Program-made: the position numbers and the translations under genes
Notes under the pieces: generated by a model
What the model was told of the DNA's origin: nothing
The model's database searches: none
What the model saw: only the letters and a program-made list of their open reading frames with translations
Assembly: GCF_002154555.1 (NCBI RefSeq)
Contig: NZ_MUNF01000137.1
Coordinates: forward strand, 1 to 56,793
Reading direction: 5' to 3'
Length of the DNA: 56,793 nucleotides
From: Streptomyces murinus
GTDB lineage: Bacteria > Actinomycetota > Actinomycetes > Streptomycetales > Streptomycetaceae
Part shown: positions 47,661 to 56,200 of the stretch, in pieces
How positions within the stretch are numbered: position 1 is the stretch's first letter
Layout of the letters: every line of letters starts with the position of its first letter

Positions 47661-48254
47661 TCACTTGGCCGCCGCCCCCGCCGCCGCGGTGAACAGCGCG
47701 CGGACCGCGGCGCGTACCCGGTCGGCGACCCCCTCGGGGGTGGAGGCATCGAGCTTGCCGTCGAGGTGCAGGAACGCCAGACCGTGGACCAGGGCCCACA
47801 CCGTGGTGGAGAGTACGTCCGGATCGGCGCCGGGGAAGGCGCCGCGGACGATGCCGTGGACGTATTCCGAGATGGCGGTGGTCGCGCCGACCCGTTCCTC
47901 GTTGTCGGGATCGCAGGGCTCCGCGAACATCACCCGGAACAGCGCCGGTCGGTCCAGCGCGAAGCGCACGTAGGCGACGGCGACCGCCGCCAGCTCCTCA
48001 GGGGTCGTGGGCGAGGGATGCGCCGCGGCCAGATGTCCGGCGAGTTCGCGATAGCCCTGCGCGGCGACCGCGGAGACCAGCGCGTCGCGGTCCGCGAAGT
48101 GGCGGTAGGGAGCAGCCGCCGAGACACCGGCTCGCCGCGCCACCGCCCGCAGGGAGAGCCCGGCAGCGCCGTCCTCCTCCAGCAGTTCCCGCGCGGCCCG
48201 CAGACAGGCGGCGCGCAGATCGCCGTGGTGGTACGTGCCGCTCGCTTGCGACAT
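47661..48254 (-). CDS. TetR-family repressor of the divergent ene-reductase
   Basis: A 197-residue TetR protein: helix-turn-helix at about 12-60 (ACLRAARELLEEDGAAGLSLRAVARRAGVSAAAPYRHFADRDAL) and a helical C-terminal part of the TetR_C_33 (WHG)-type (ALDRPALFRVMFAEPCDPDNEE). It is divergent from an Old Yellow Enzyme gene; two matching 19-bp palindromes lie in the 95-bp spacer. It probably represses both itself and the ene-reductase until an electrophile or similar ligand binds. Confidence 0.9.
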   Translation of the reverse strand: MSQASGTYHHGDLRAACLRAARELLEEDGAAGLSLRAVARRAGVSAAAPYRHFADRDALVSAVAAQGYRELAGHLAAAHPSPTTPEELAAVAVAYVRFALDRPALFRVMFAEPCDPDNEERVGATTAISEYVHGIVRGAFPGADPDVLSTTVWALVHGLAFLHLDGKLDASTPEGVADRVRAAVRALFTAAAGAAAK

Positions 48255-48269
48255 AGGTCACACTCCCTC

Positions 48270-48317
48270 ATGTTTACAGCGCTTACATCGCCGACCTAAT
48301 GTGAACGCTGCATACAT
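48270..48317. promoter_or_regulatory. Two related 19-bp operators between TetR and ene-reductase genes
   Basis: Site 1 (48270-48288) and site 2 (48299-48317) both have the frame ATGT...ACAT with an AGCGCT- or ACGCTG-like centre; site 1 read on the other strand matches site 2 at about 15 of 19 positions. Their centres are 29 bp apart, close to three helical turns. They fill most of the divergent promoter, as expected for a TetR dimer pair. Confidence 0.7.
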
Positions 48318-48349
48318 CGTAGGCGACCGAGATCGAGAGGAGAACCCGG

Positions 48350-49594
48350 ATGACCAGCGAGCTGTTCTCGCCCTTGTCCCTGCGCTCCGGGCACGTGCTG
48401 AACAACCGGATCGCCAAGGCGGCCATGGAGGAGAACATGGCCGGTGACGGCCAGCTCCCGGGCAAGGAGCTGTTCGGGCTCTACCGGCGCTGGGCCGCCG
48501 GCGGCGCCGGGCTGCTGATCACCGGCAACGTCATGGTCCACGCCGAGGCGCTGACCGGTCCGGCCGGAGTGGTGCTCGACGAGGCCGCGCCGCTGGAGCC
48601 GTTCGCCGAGTGGGCCGAGGCGGGCAGGTCGGGCGGTGGAGCGATCTGGATGCAGATCAACCACCCCGGCCGCCAGATCGGATCCGACATGCCCGGAGTC
48701 GTCTGGGGCCCGTCCGCGGTCGGCGTCGACCTGGGCAGGCACAGCGGCCGTTTCGGCCGCCCCGTCGCCATGACGCCCGAGCAGATCCGGGCCACCGTGA
48801 ACCGGTACGCGGTCACCGCCCGGCGCGCCGAGCAGGCGGGCTTCGACGGTGTGGAGGTGCACGCCGCGCACGGCTATCTGCTGTCGCAGTTCCTGTCCCC
48901 GCTGGTCAACAGGCGCACCGACCAGTGGGGCGGCCCGCTGGAGAACCGGGCCCGGATGCTGCTGGACGTCGTGCGCGCGGTCCGCGCCGCCGTCTCCCCG
49001 TCCTTCGCGGTCGCCGTGAAGCTCAACTCCGCCGACTTCCAGCGCGGCGGGTTCGACGCCGACGACGCACGCCAGGTGATCGCGATGCTCGCACCGCTCG
49101 GCGTCGACCTGGTGGAGCTGTCCGGCGGCAGCTACGAGAGCCCGGCGATGTCGGGCCGCCCCGCGGACGCGCGCACCCAGGCCCGCGAGGCGTACTTCCT
49201 CGACCTGGCGAAGGACCTGGTCACGACCAGCCCGCTGCCGCTGATGCTCACCGGCGGCATCACCCGGCGCGACACCGCGGAGCGGGTCCTCGACAGCGGT
49301 GTGGCGCTCGTCGGGATGGGCACGGCCCTCGCCGTCACGCCGGATCTGCCCGAGCGCTGGCGCCAGGGCCGCGAGGCCGACGCACGACTGCGGCCGGTGA
49401 CCTGGTCCGACAAGGCCCTCGCCTCGGCCGCGGGAATGGCACAGGTCCGCCACCAGATGCGCCGTATCGCCCGTGGCAGCCGTCCCACACCCGGCACCCA
49501 TCCGGCGTTCGCCCTCGTTTCCGAGCAGCGCAGGCAGCGACGGGCGCTGCGCCGCTACCGCGCCTGGCTCTCCACGTCGCAGGGCACCGCGTAG
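48350..49594 (+). CDS. Old Yellow Enzyme family NADH:flavin oxidoreductase
   Basis: A 414-residue FMN-dependent ene-reductase with a single TIM-barrel domain. The N-terminus (LFSPLSLRSGHVLNNRIAKAAM) is typical, the substrate-binding His pair is in EVHAAHGYLLSQFLSP, and LNSADFQRGGFD and PLMLTGGITRRDTAERVL are the FMN phosphate region. The C-terminal Fe-S/NAD domains of dienoyl-CoA reductases are absent. The tail is basic (RQRRALRRYR). It probably reduces electron-poor C=C bonds of xenobiotics or metabolites, under the divergent TetR. Confidence 0.93.
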   Translation: MTSELFSPLSLRSGHVLNNRIAKAAMEENMAGDGQLPGKELFGLYRRWAAGGAGLLITGNVMVHAEALTGPAGVVLDEAAPLEPFAEWAEAGRSGGGAIWMQINHPGRQIGSDMPGVVWGPSAVGVDLGRHSGRFGRPVAMTPEQIRATVNRYAVTARRAEQAGFDGVEVHAAHGYLLSQFLSPLVNRRTDQWGGPLENRARMLLDVVRAVRAAVSPSFAVAVKLNSADFQRGGFDADDARQVIAMLAPLGVDLVELSGGSYESPAMSGRPADARTQAREAYFLDLAKDLVTTSPLPLMLTGGITRRDTAERVLDSGVALVGMGTALAVTPDLPERWRQGREADARLRPVTWSDKALASAAGMAQVRHQMRRIARGSRPTPGTHPAFALVSEQRRQRRALRRYRAWLSTSQGTA

Positions 49595-49850
49595 GCGTGC
49601 CGGGGCACGGCGGGATCGTACGACGCCTCTGAGCCCGCTCCCAACACGGCGCCGGTATACGGGTGTTGCCGGTGTACGGGTGCGGGTGTTGCCGGTGTCC
49701 CGGACGGCGTCGGGCGCGACGGCGACGCACGCGGACGCCCACCCGCTGCCCACCACCCGCTGCCCTCTGCCCTCTGCCCGCCACTCGCCGCCCGACCGGG
49801 CCCGGGTGAGCGAGTCCGGCAGCCGTCGTACAGGCCGCCCTTGGGGGCCG
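49595..49850. repeat. Spacer with short imperfect tandem repeats
   Basis: No gene. About 49652-49700 has copies of a GT-rich unit (CCGGTATACGGGTGTTG, then CCGGTGTACGGGTGCGGGTG, then TTGCCGGTGTCCCGG). About 49739-49785 has CACCCGCTGCC twice and CTCTGCC twice. These look like small slippage products between two convergent genes. Confidence 0.4.
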
Positions 49851-51701
49851 TCAGGAAGTCGGGGCGACGAGCATGCGCTCCCCGCCCAGGCTGTTGCCCG
49901 AGGTGTCGGTGTACATGGTGGTCTCGCCGTCGGACCGCCGTACGACAAGGTCGTCGGTGCGGCCGTTCTCGGTGAAGTCGCCGGCCGTCATGGTGGCGAC
50001 CTTGGCCCACCGCCCGTTGGGGTTCTGGATGCGCCGCTCGGTACCGAGGCCGGACGTGCCGGTGCCGGGGTAGTCGTCGAGTTCGCCGTCGGTCCAGCGG
50101 ACCATGAGGTCCCACTGCCGGCGACCGGAGAAGTCACCACTGGTGAGCAGGGTGGCCTTCTTCCAGGTGCCGTTGGGGGCCTTGAGCCGGTGCTGCTGCC
50201 CGAAGGTGCCGGCGCCGACGTCGGTGTACAGGGTGAGCCCGCCGTCCGCCCAGCGCACGATCAGATCGGTGACGTATCGCGTGGTGCCGAAGCGGCCGGC
50301 ACTGATCTGGGTGGCGTTCTTCCAGGTGGCGTTGGGTTTGATCATCCGGGTGCCGGCCCTGTTCAGCCCCTTGGAGCCGACGTCGCCGTACAGAGTGACC
50401 TCGCCGTCCGTCCAGCGCACCAGGAGGTCGAACTGATCGGACCCGGTGAAGTCGCCCGCCGTGATGGTCCTGGCGTTCTTCCAGGTGCTGTTGGGCGCCA
50501 TCAGCCGTCGCTCGGTGCCGTAACCGCCGTGTCCGTTACCGGGGTACAGCGTGACCTCACCGTCGGTCCAGACCACGATCAGGTCGCTGTGACCGGTCCC
50601 CCGGAAGTCGCCCGAGGTCATCAGCGCGGCCTTCTTCCAGGTGCTCGCCGATCCGGGCAGCCAGGGGTCCGTCGTCCCCGTGTACGGGGGGTTCTTGCCC
50701 AACTGCTGGTGGGCGGCGGCGTGTTGGAAGAGGTTCTGGGCGTCCTTGCCGTAGACCGGCGCGTACGACACCCAGTCGTCGTCGGCGTCGTTGCCGCCGC
50801 CGTTGTATCCGCCGGTGTTGCCGATGACCTTGCCCTTGCCCGTGGCGCTGTCGTAGCCCTCGATCCAGGGGCCGCCGGAGACACCGCCGTAGAAGCCCTT
50901 GCAGGTCATGCGCAGTTGCCGGAACCCGGGCAGCTGGGAGGTGGTGACGGGGCAACGGACCGGCAGATGGCCGGGGTTGACGCTCCCGGAGCCGGGATAG
51001 CCGATGACGGTGACCTTGTGGCTGTAGCCGCTGGTGGGGGTGAAGGTGAGGGCGCCGGTGGCGTCCTCCACCTTGCCGCGGCTGTTGGCGTCGACCTGGG
51101 CGAAGGACAGATCGAGGTCGGAGGCCGCCGACTTGGTGTTCGCCGTGTAGCGGGGGTCCGTGTAGACCTGGAGGACCGGGAAGACGCCGAACGGCTGCTG
51201 CGCGGCGCTCTTGCCGCTGCGGTACTGCGGGACGAAGACCCGGTGCGTGGCCTTGCTCAGCCCGATGCCGCAGTGTCCGGCGGTCAGCACGATGTCCTTG
51301 GCGGCCGTGTGCACGACGCTGCCCGTGCAGTAGGTGTCGCCGCCGAGCGGTCTGCCGTCGAAGAAGAAGGTGCCGATCATCGGGTGGCCCGCGAAGTGCT
51401 GGGGTGCGGGTGTGCCGGGCGGTGGTGAGCTGTGGCCCGCGGCCCGCTGTGCGCCGAGGCCGTGCCGCGGGGAGGCGGGGGCCGTGGGCCCGTCGGCGGG
51501 TACCGCGTTCTTCATGCGGTCCGCCGTCCAGTACCTCTCCTCGCCGACGAGACCCGGCCCGTTCGGCACGTTCGGCCCCTTCGGAGCGACCGCGGGGGCC
51601 GTGGTCCCGGAGGTCTCCGTCGAGGAAGCCGGGGCGGCACCGAACATGCCCGCGCCCAGTCCGAGCGCGAGGACCGGAACCCATCTGTAGCTGGAACGCA
51701 C
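49851..51701 (-). CDS. Secreted trypsin-like serine protease with five C-terminal VCBS/FG-GAP-like repeats
   Basis: A 616-residue exported protein. The GTG at 51701 has GGAAAG upstream and opens a signal peptide (RSSYRWVPVLALGLGAGMFGAAPASS). A Pro-rich propeptide-like part follows, then an S1-type protease: His in VLTAGHCG, Asp in SDLDLSF, Ser in GVSGGPW. The last ~260 residues are five repeats of about 52 residues (xTWKxAxxxTxGDFxGxxxxDLxVRWTDGExTLYxxxG), which resemble FG-GAP/VCBS beta-propeller blades. The repeats probably bind polymer or cell surface; the protease target is unknown. Confidence 0.9.
   Translation of the reverse strand: MRSSYRWVPVLALGLGAGMFGAAPASSTETSGTTAPAVAPKGPNVPNGPGLVGEERYWTADRMKNAVPADGPTAPASPRHGLGAQRAAGHSSPPPGTPAPQHFAGHPMIGTFFFDGRPLGGDTYCTGSVVHTAAKDIVLTAGHCGIGLSKATHRVFVPQYRSGKSAAQQPFGVFPVLQVYTDPRYTANTKSAASDLDLSFAQVDANSRGKVEDATGALTFTPTSGYSHKVTVIGYPGSGSVNPGHLPVRCPVTTSQLPGFRQLRMTCKGFYGGVSGGPWIEGYDSATGKGKVIGNTGGYNGGGNDADDDWVSYAPVYGKDAQNLFQHAAAHQQLGKNPPYTGTTDPWLPGSASTWKKAALMTSGDFRGTGHSDLIVVWTDGEVTLYPGNGHGGYGTERRLMAPNSTWKNARTITAGDFTGSDQFDLLVRWTDGEVTLYGDVGSKGLNRAGTRMIKPNATWKNATQISAGRFGTTRYVTDLIVRWADGGLTLYTDVGAGTFGQQHRLKAPNGTWKKATLLTSGDFSGRRQWDLMVRWTDGELDDYPGTGTSGLGTERRIQNPNGRWAKVATMTAGDFTENGRTDDLVVRRSDGETTMYTDTSGNSLGGERMLVAPTS
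49857..50650 (-). repeat. Five ~158-bp coding repeats (beta-propeller-type blades)
   Basis: Five in-frame units, each beginning (S/A/G)-T/R-W-K and holding (T/S)(S/A)G(D/R)F and the (R/V)W(T/A)DG core, fill the 3' end of the protease gene. The units diverge in sequence (for example WADGGLTLY in the third and RSDGETTMY in the fifth), so they are old repeats, not a recent expansion. Confidence 0.75.
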
Positions 51702-51870
51702 CAGGGTGTCTTTCCGTCTTGGAGGAAGCCGAACGGTGCGCGATACCGGACCGTTGAAATCGCATATATCGCACATGCGTTCGCCGCGAAGAGGATCAGC
51801 ATACCGATCGGCGACGCCGCCTGACACGGCGTCGAACGACAGACGTCGAAAGACAGACAGGGCACAGGCG

Positions 51871-52785
51871 ATGGACAGATTCCGCAGGGCGGCTTGGGCG
51901 GCCCTCCCTCTCCTGCTGCCCTTGCTCGCGGCCGGGCCGGCGTCGGCCGCGCCGTCGACGCCGTCGCCGTCGCTCACGTACGGCGGCCTAGCGTCGGTGC
52001 GGCCCGGCGACACACTGACCATCGACGCCCGGTCCGGCGAGGCCTCCTACGGCGACACCATGCACGCCTCCGTGTTCATGGCCACGGGCAAGCTGCGCAT
52101 GAGGGATCCGCTGCTGACCACCACCGTCACCATCGCCTGCGACGCCCGGCCCGGCACTCAGCCGGTCATCCGGCGCGGCGCCGGAGACGTGGGCCCGGAC
52201 GAACATCCCTTCCATTGGGCGCGGGTGCGCGTCCAGCCGGTCGACGGGGACGCGCGCCGGGCCTGTCGGGAGAAGGTGAAGCGGCTGCCCGCGCCCGATC
52301 TGGAGGAGCGCTGGGCTCCGGGCGACACATGGCCCCAGTCGGAATGGGATGTGCGGACCTTCCGGGCCGGCAGCCGTGTCACCCTCACCGACAACGACGA
52401 CGAAGGCGCGGACGGGTACATCAGCCTCACCTCCCGCGCGTTCGCCGACCGCCCCGTCCTGCGGGGCGCCCGCGCCGTCCTGACCGCCACCGCCACCCTC
52501 AAGTGCGGGGCCGCGCCGGGCCTTTACGTCGTCTACCGGCACGATGCCGGTCAGAGCGGTCCGGACCGGCCATGGGCGCGTCTGCGCGTGGCCCCCGCCA
52601 CATCCGGAAAGTCCTGCTCCACGGACCAGGCCGCGGCCCGCTCCGCCGGGACGTCCCGGGCGCCCGTGGTGGCCTGGACCGCGGGCGGTGTCTTCCTCGC
52701 CGCCGCGGCGGGCACGCTGCTCTTCCGACGGGCCCGGAACCGCCAACTCGGGGCGGAAGGGGAGCGGGCCCGGTCCACGGTCTGA
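51871..52785 (+). CDS. Exported protein with C-terminal membrane anchor
   Basis: A 304-residue protein: a Sec signal peptide (RRAAWAALPLLLPLLAAGPASA), then an extracytoplasmic region of unrecognised family with several Cys (TIACDARPGTQPVIRRG, ARRACREKVKR, ATLKCGAAPGLYVVYRHD, KSCSTDQ), then one C-terminal helix (PVVAWTAGGVFLAAAAGTLLFRRARNR) with a basic tail. It is divergent from the trypsin-like protease, with a 169-bp spacer, and overlaps the end of the frame of a GNAT pseudogene on the other strand. Confidence 0.78.
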   Translation: MDRFRRAAWAALPLLLPLLAAGPASAAPSTPSPSLTYGGLASVRPGDTLTIDARSGEASYGDTMHASVFMATGKLRMRDPLLTTTVTIACDARPGTQPVIRRGAGDVGPDEHPFHWARVRVQPVDGDARRACREKVKRLPAPDLEERWAPGDTWPQSEWDVRTFRAGSRVTLTDNDDEGADGYISLTSRAFADRPVLRGARAVLTATATLKCGAAPGLYVVYRHDAGQSGPDRPWARLRVAPATSGKSCSTDQAAARSAGTSRAPVVAWTAGGVFLAAAAGTLLFRRARNRQLGAEGERARSTV

Positions 52786-52829
52786 CGGAAGCCGCCGCGA
52801 GGCACGCACGCGGCGCTTGTGCGGCCCTC

Positions 52830-53207
52830 GCCGTGGCTCGCGCTGACCCAGGAGCGGACGTCGGTGACCTCGGGGTCCTGGCGTGAGCCGTAGATGTAGA
52901 CGCAGCCGATGACATCGTTCCCGGGGACCGACAGGACGGTGTAGGTGAAGCCGGAGCGGCGCTCGACGTCCTCGGCGTGCCGGCGCAGGTCTTCGAGGTC
53001 GGCCTCCAGGGACATGCCCGCCAGCGGGGGCCAGGAGCGGCCGGTGAAGTCGGGGTTGGCCCGGATGTGGGCGATGCTGGAGGTCCAGGCGGCGTGGTCG
53101 GCGGCGTTGTGCTGCGGGCCGAGGGGTTCAGCCGGAAGCGGTCGGTGGCGGGCGGCGGCGGTACGACGAAGCCGGGTGCCCACGAGGGGCTGGGCAGGTG
53201 AGGTCAT
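52830..53207 (-). pseudogene. GNAT N-acetyltransferase-like pseudogene
   Basis: The middle (PLGPQHNAADHAAWTSSIAHIRANPDFTGRSWPP ... GFTYTVLSVPGNDVIGCVYIYG ... DVRSWVSASH) matches a common Streptomyces GNAT-like protein. The part expected upstream, PPPPATDRFRL, lies in another frame, which means one base is missing near 53,130. The C-terminal third, which should follow RSWVSASH, is gone: after 52830 the frame runs into the opposite-strand gene and has no homology. With two separate lesions the gene is inactive. Confidence 0.65.
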
Positions 53208-53484
53208 CGCGGGAGGCTGTCCCCGAACCCCTGCCGATCTCTCGCGAATATCGCCGGCCTTCCTTGCCCGTGCGCCAACTCCCGCCATGGGTCGCCACGT
53301 TGACCTCCGAGGCGTCTTCGTCTTCTCCTGGTGAGGTGTCTGCGAGGGGCCGAGAGCAGGTGGACATCCGTACCGATGGGGGTTTTCCGGTGATTCGGGC
53401 TCCGTGCGGCGCGAGGCTGTGCACTATGGGGCTCCGCGGGGCGGGGGCGCGGGCAGTCCCACGGGGAGAGGCGAGGAGGGAACG

Positions 53485-54441
53485 TTGATCAGGCGGATAG
53501 CAGGGGTCCCGGGGCCGGTCGGAAGCGGGAGCGGCGGCGACCGGCCGGGCCGCCGGGGCACCGTGCGCTACCTCAAGGACGAGGCCGTTCCGTCCGCGCC
53601 CCGGATGCTGCTCGGGCACGCGTTACGGAGCCGGCGGCACCATCTCGGGCTGAAGCAGGAGGAGGTGGCGCGCCGAATGGGCTGCTCCTCCTCGAAGCTC
53701 AGCCGGATCGAGAGCGGCATGCACCACTTCAAGGAGAAGGACCTGCTGCGGCTCTTCGTGGTGTACGAGATCAGCGGCGAGAAGGAACAGGTCGTCCTCC
53801 TCGAACTGGCCGAGATCGCCAACCAGCCGACGTGGTGGCAGGAATGGTCGACCGTGGCGCAGCCGTACCTCCAGGCCGTGATCAGCTTCGAGGACATGGC
53901 GACGCGCATCAAGGCGTACAGCAGCGATCTGTTGCACGGCCTGGCGCAGACGCCGGCGTACGCCGAGGCCCTGATCAGACGCGGCCGTGGGGAGCGCGGC
54001 ACCCATGACGCGCTGCTGGGGCTGCGCAAGGAGCGCCGGGCGAGGTTCGAGGCCGCGCCGGGCAAGAAGCTGATCATCGTGGTACACGCGGCCGCGCTGC
54101 TCAATCGGGTGGGCTCCCCGGAGATCATGGCCGACCAGATGGAGCATCTGGCCGGCCTGTCCGAGCGGCGCAACTACCAGCTGCGGCTGATCGATCCGGC
54201 GCATCACTACGATCTGCCGGTCGAGCTGGGCACCACGACGATCTTCGACTTCGAGGGCCGGGTGCCCAAGGTCGCCTACGCGGAGAACCTGGACGGCGCT
54301 CTGTTCATCCAGGACGAGGACCTGGTGGACCACCGTGAGGTCGTCTTCGACGAGCTGCGCTTCAAGGGGCTGGGGCCGGACGCGGCGCGGCGCAAGCTCA
54401 ATGATCTGGCGCGCATGTACCGGAAGTTCCAGGCCCCTTGA
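53485..54441 (+). CDS. XRE-family regulator with DUF5753
   Basis: A 318-residue protein that starts at a TTG with a strong AGGAGGG site. The helix-turn-helix is at about 42-95 (LGHALRSRRHHLGLKQEEVARRMGCSSSKLSRIESG), and the rest is a DUF5753 effector-like domain (VAQPYLQAVISFEDMATRIKAYSSDLLHGLAQTPAYAEALI; YAENLDGALFIQDE). This class often works with DUF397 proteins; one is encoded at 55491-55715. Relatives influence development and secondary metabolism in Streptomyces (family knowledge). Confidence 0.92.
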   Translation: MIRRIAGVPGPVGSGSGGDRPGRRGTVRYLKDEAVPSAPRMLLGHALRSRRHHLGLKQEEVARRMGCSSSKLSRIESGMHHFKEKDLLRLFVVYEISGEKEQVVLLELAEIANQPTWWQEWSTVAQPYLQAVISFEDMATRIKAYSSDLLHGLAQTPAYAEALIRRGRGERGTHDALLGLRKERRARFEAAPGKKLIIVVHAAALLNRVGSPEIMADQMEHLAGLSERRNYQLRLIDPAHHYDLPVELGTTTIFDFEGRVPKVAYAENLDGALFIQDEDLVDHREVVFDELRFKGLGPDAARRKLNDLARMYRKFQAP

Positions 54442-54462
54442 CGCGCGCTCGCGCCGCGTCGG

Positions 54463-55299
54463 TCACGGTTTGCGGGCGACTCCGGTGTAGAGGGACACCT
54501 GCCGCTCGCTGAGGACACCGGGTCCGCTGCCGGGCTGCGGATGCCACTGATGGGCGAGGACCACGCCCGGGTCGACCAGTTCGAGGCCGTCGAAGAAGCG
54601 CCGCACCTCCGTCCGGCCGCGCACCTGGACGGAGGTGCCGGCCTCCGCGTAGGTGTCGATGATGGCCTGCCAGGCTTCCGGGTCGAACTCCCCGGTGCAG
54701 TGGCTCAGGCTCAAGTACGAGCCCGGCGGCAGCGGTTCCAGGAGGCTCCTGACGATCTCGTACGGCTCCTGGGAGTCCGTGACGAAGTGCATCAGGGCGT
54801 GCAGGCTGAGGGCGACCGGGAGTTCGGGGTCGAGGATGTTCCGCTCCCGTACGGCGGCCCAGACCTCATCCGGCTTCGTCGCGTTGGCCTGGACGTAGGC
54901 CGTCCGCCCCTCCGGGGTGCCGTCGAGGAGTTCATCGGCGTAGACGAGGACGATCGGGTCGTTGTCGACGTACACGACCCGGCAGTCCGGCGCGACCTCC
55001 TGGGCCACGTCATGGAGGTTGGGCGAGGTCGGAATGCCGGTCCCCACGTCGATGAACTGCCGGATCCCCTGCCGCGCGAGGTAGCGGACGGCCCGGTGCA
55101 TATAGGCCCGGTTGACCTTCGCGACGGTCTCGATCGCCGGGAAGACCCGGATCACCTCCTGGGCGGCCTCCCGGTCCACGACGTAATTCGTCTTTCCGCC
55201 GAGGTAGTAGTCGTACATGCGTGCACTGTGGGCCCTGTCCTGCCCCAAGTCCGTGTTCGTACCGTCCTGTCCTTGTGCAGGCACAGGCTGTTCCGCCAC
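54463..55299 (-). CDS. SAV2177/DUF574-type SAM-dependent methyltransferase
   Basis: A 278-residue protein of a family very abundant in actinomycetes. HSARMYDYYLGGKTNYVVDREAA is the family signature at the N-terminus, and FIDVGTGIPT is SAM motif I, followed by VVYVDNDPIVLVYADELL (motif II). Its substrate is unknown. It is convergent with the XRE regulator (21-bp spacer) and its promoter region contains an ATGCA-N2-TGCAT palindrome, so it may belong to the same regulon. Confidence 0.92.
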   Translation of the reverse strand: MAEQPVPAQGQDGTNTDLGQDRAHSARMYDYYLGGKTNYVVDREAAQEVIRVFPAIETVAKVNRAYMHRAVRYLARQGIRQFIDVGTGIPTSPNLHDVAQEVAPDCRVVYVDNDPIVLVYADELLDGTPEGRTAYVQANATKPDEVWAAVRERNILDPELPVALSLHALMHFVTDSQEPYEIVRSLLEPLPPGSYLSLSHCTGEFDPEAWQAIIDTYAEAGTSVQVRGRTEVRRFFDGLELVDPGVVLAHQWHPQPGSGPGVLSERQVSLYTGVARKP

Positions 55300-55346
55300 G
55301 GCACACCCCCAGGTATCCGCTGATCATCCGTCCCCGTCAGGAACGG

Positions 55347-55360
55347 AATGCACTTGCATT
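55347..55360. promoter_or_regulatory. AATGCA-CT-TGCATT palindrome upstream of the methyltransferase
   Basis: A 6-2-6 inverted repeat 48-61 bp upstream of the methyltransferase start (minus strand). It shares the core ATGCA-N2-TGCAT with a palindrome upstream of the DUF397 gene. A lone TATGCATA lies at 55365-55372. The remaining bases between the two genes (to 55490) hold nothing else. Confidence 0.55.
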
Positions 55361-55490
55361 ATCCCTATGCATACTGGTCGGTTACGGGCGATGTCCAGAG
55401 CTGCCCGATTTCTTTGACGGAGCATCAGAACTCTTTCACGGCCGGGCGCGTCGTCCGCGGCGGACGGTGCGCCCGGCGGTGGTCGTCGCC

Positions 55491-55715
55491 TCAGATGTCG
55501 CCGCGGCGCACGGCGGTCACGAAGGCGACCGCGGCGGCCGTGGAAACCTCCACCACACGGCCCTCGCGGACCTTCGAGTCGTCGAAGAGCACCTGGGCGC
55601 CCGACGGCTGCGCGACTTCGACGCACTCCCCTTCCGGATAACTGTACGAACTCTTGCGCCACATCACGCCGGCGTCGTCCGCGTCCTGCCGTGACACATA
55701 CATCGACTTCCCCAC
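55491..55715 (-). CDS. DUF397 protein
   Basis: A 74-residue protein with the typical DUF397 block WRKSSYSYPEGECVEVA, then VLFDDSKVREGRVVEVS and a final FVTAVRRG. These small proteins usually sit next to XRE/DUF5753 regulators and may act as their partners or antitoxin-like modulators (family knowledge). The ATG at 55715 has AGGAGG upstream. A perfect 20-bp palindrome lies 37-56 bp upstream. Confidence 0.92.
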   Translation of the reverse strand: MGKSMYVSRQDADDAGVMWRKSSYSYPEGECVEVAQPSGAQVLFDDSKVREGRVVEVSTAAAVAFVTAVRRGDI

Positions 55716-55751
55716 CGAACTTCCTCCTACGGTGAACGAACTCCCCGTCGT

Positions 55752-55771
55752 CGAGATGCAATTGCATCTCG
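55752..55771. promoter_or_regulatory. Perfect 20-bp palindrome upstream of the DUF397 gene
   Basis: CGAGATGCAATTGCATCTCG is fully self-complementary. It lies at the position expected for an operator overlapping or just upstream of the DUF397 promoter, and shares the ATGCA-N2-TGCAT core with the site at 55347-55360. Confidence 0.65.
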
Positions 55772-56200
55772 CCCGGCGAGGTCAGGATCGCCCCGGAGCC
55801 GGTGATGTATGCGTGCTTAAGGCAACAATGTCTCGATTCAACCGTTGCTCGCGCATGCAAGTGCAGCCGTCGGACCACCGGTTCATCGCACCGCCGGACC
55901 GCGTTCCGGTCGGGAGGGCGCGTCGGCGGCGTCAATTCGCACGCGGGCCGCGGCATGTTTGTCGTGTGGCGGCCCAAGTAAGCCTTTCAGCAGGGACAAT
56001 TGACAAAGTCGTCCGCCCCGTAGACCCGCCATGTGAATCGAACGGCGCACAGGTGGTCGGGGGCAACTGAAGGCTGTTGAACAGGCGTTGGCGAGGGTCT
56101 GTGCCGACGCAGGGTTGAGAAAAGGGGAGATGCGGCGCCTTTGCGCGCCTAGCGTCATTCCCGCACCAGTCCGAACAACTCCCCTGACCGAGCTCCAGGC
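55772..56200. promoter_or_regulatory. Spacer with a third ATGCA-type half-palindrome; no gene
   Basis: ATGCAAGTGCAG (55855-55866) is a third, less perfect copy of the ATGCA-N2-TGCAT motif. A TTGACA hexamer (56000-56005) could be part of a promoter reading toward the HTH gene at 56201, although a good -10 at normal spacing is not evident. No coding frame here is convincing. Confidence 0.4.
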
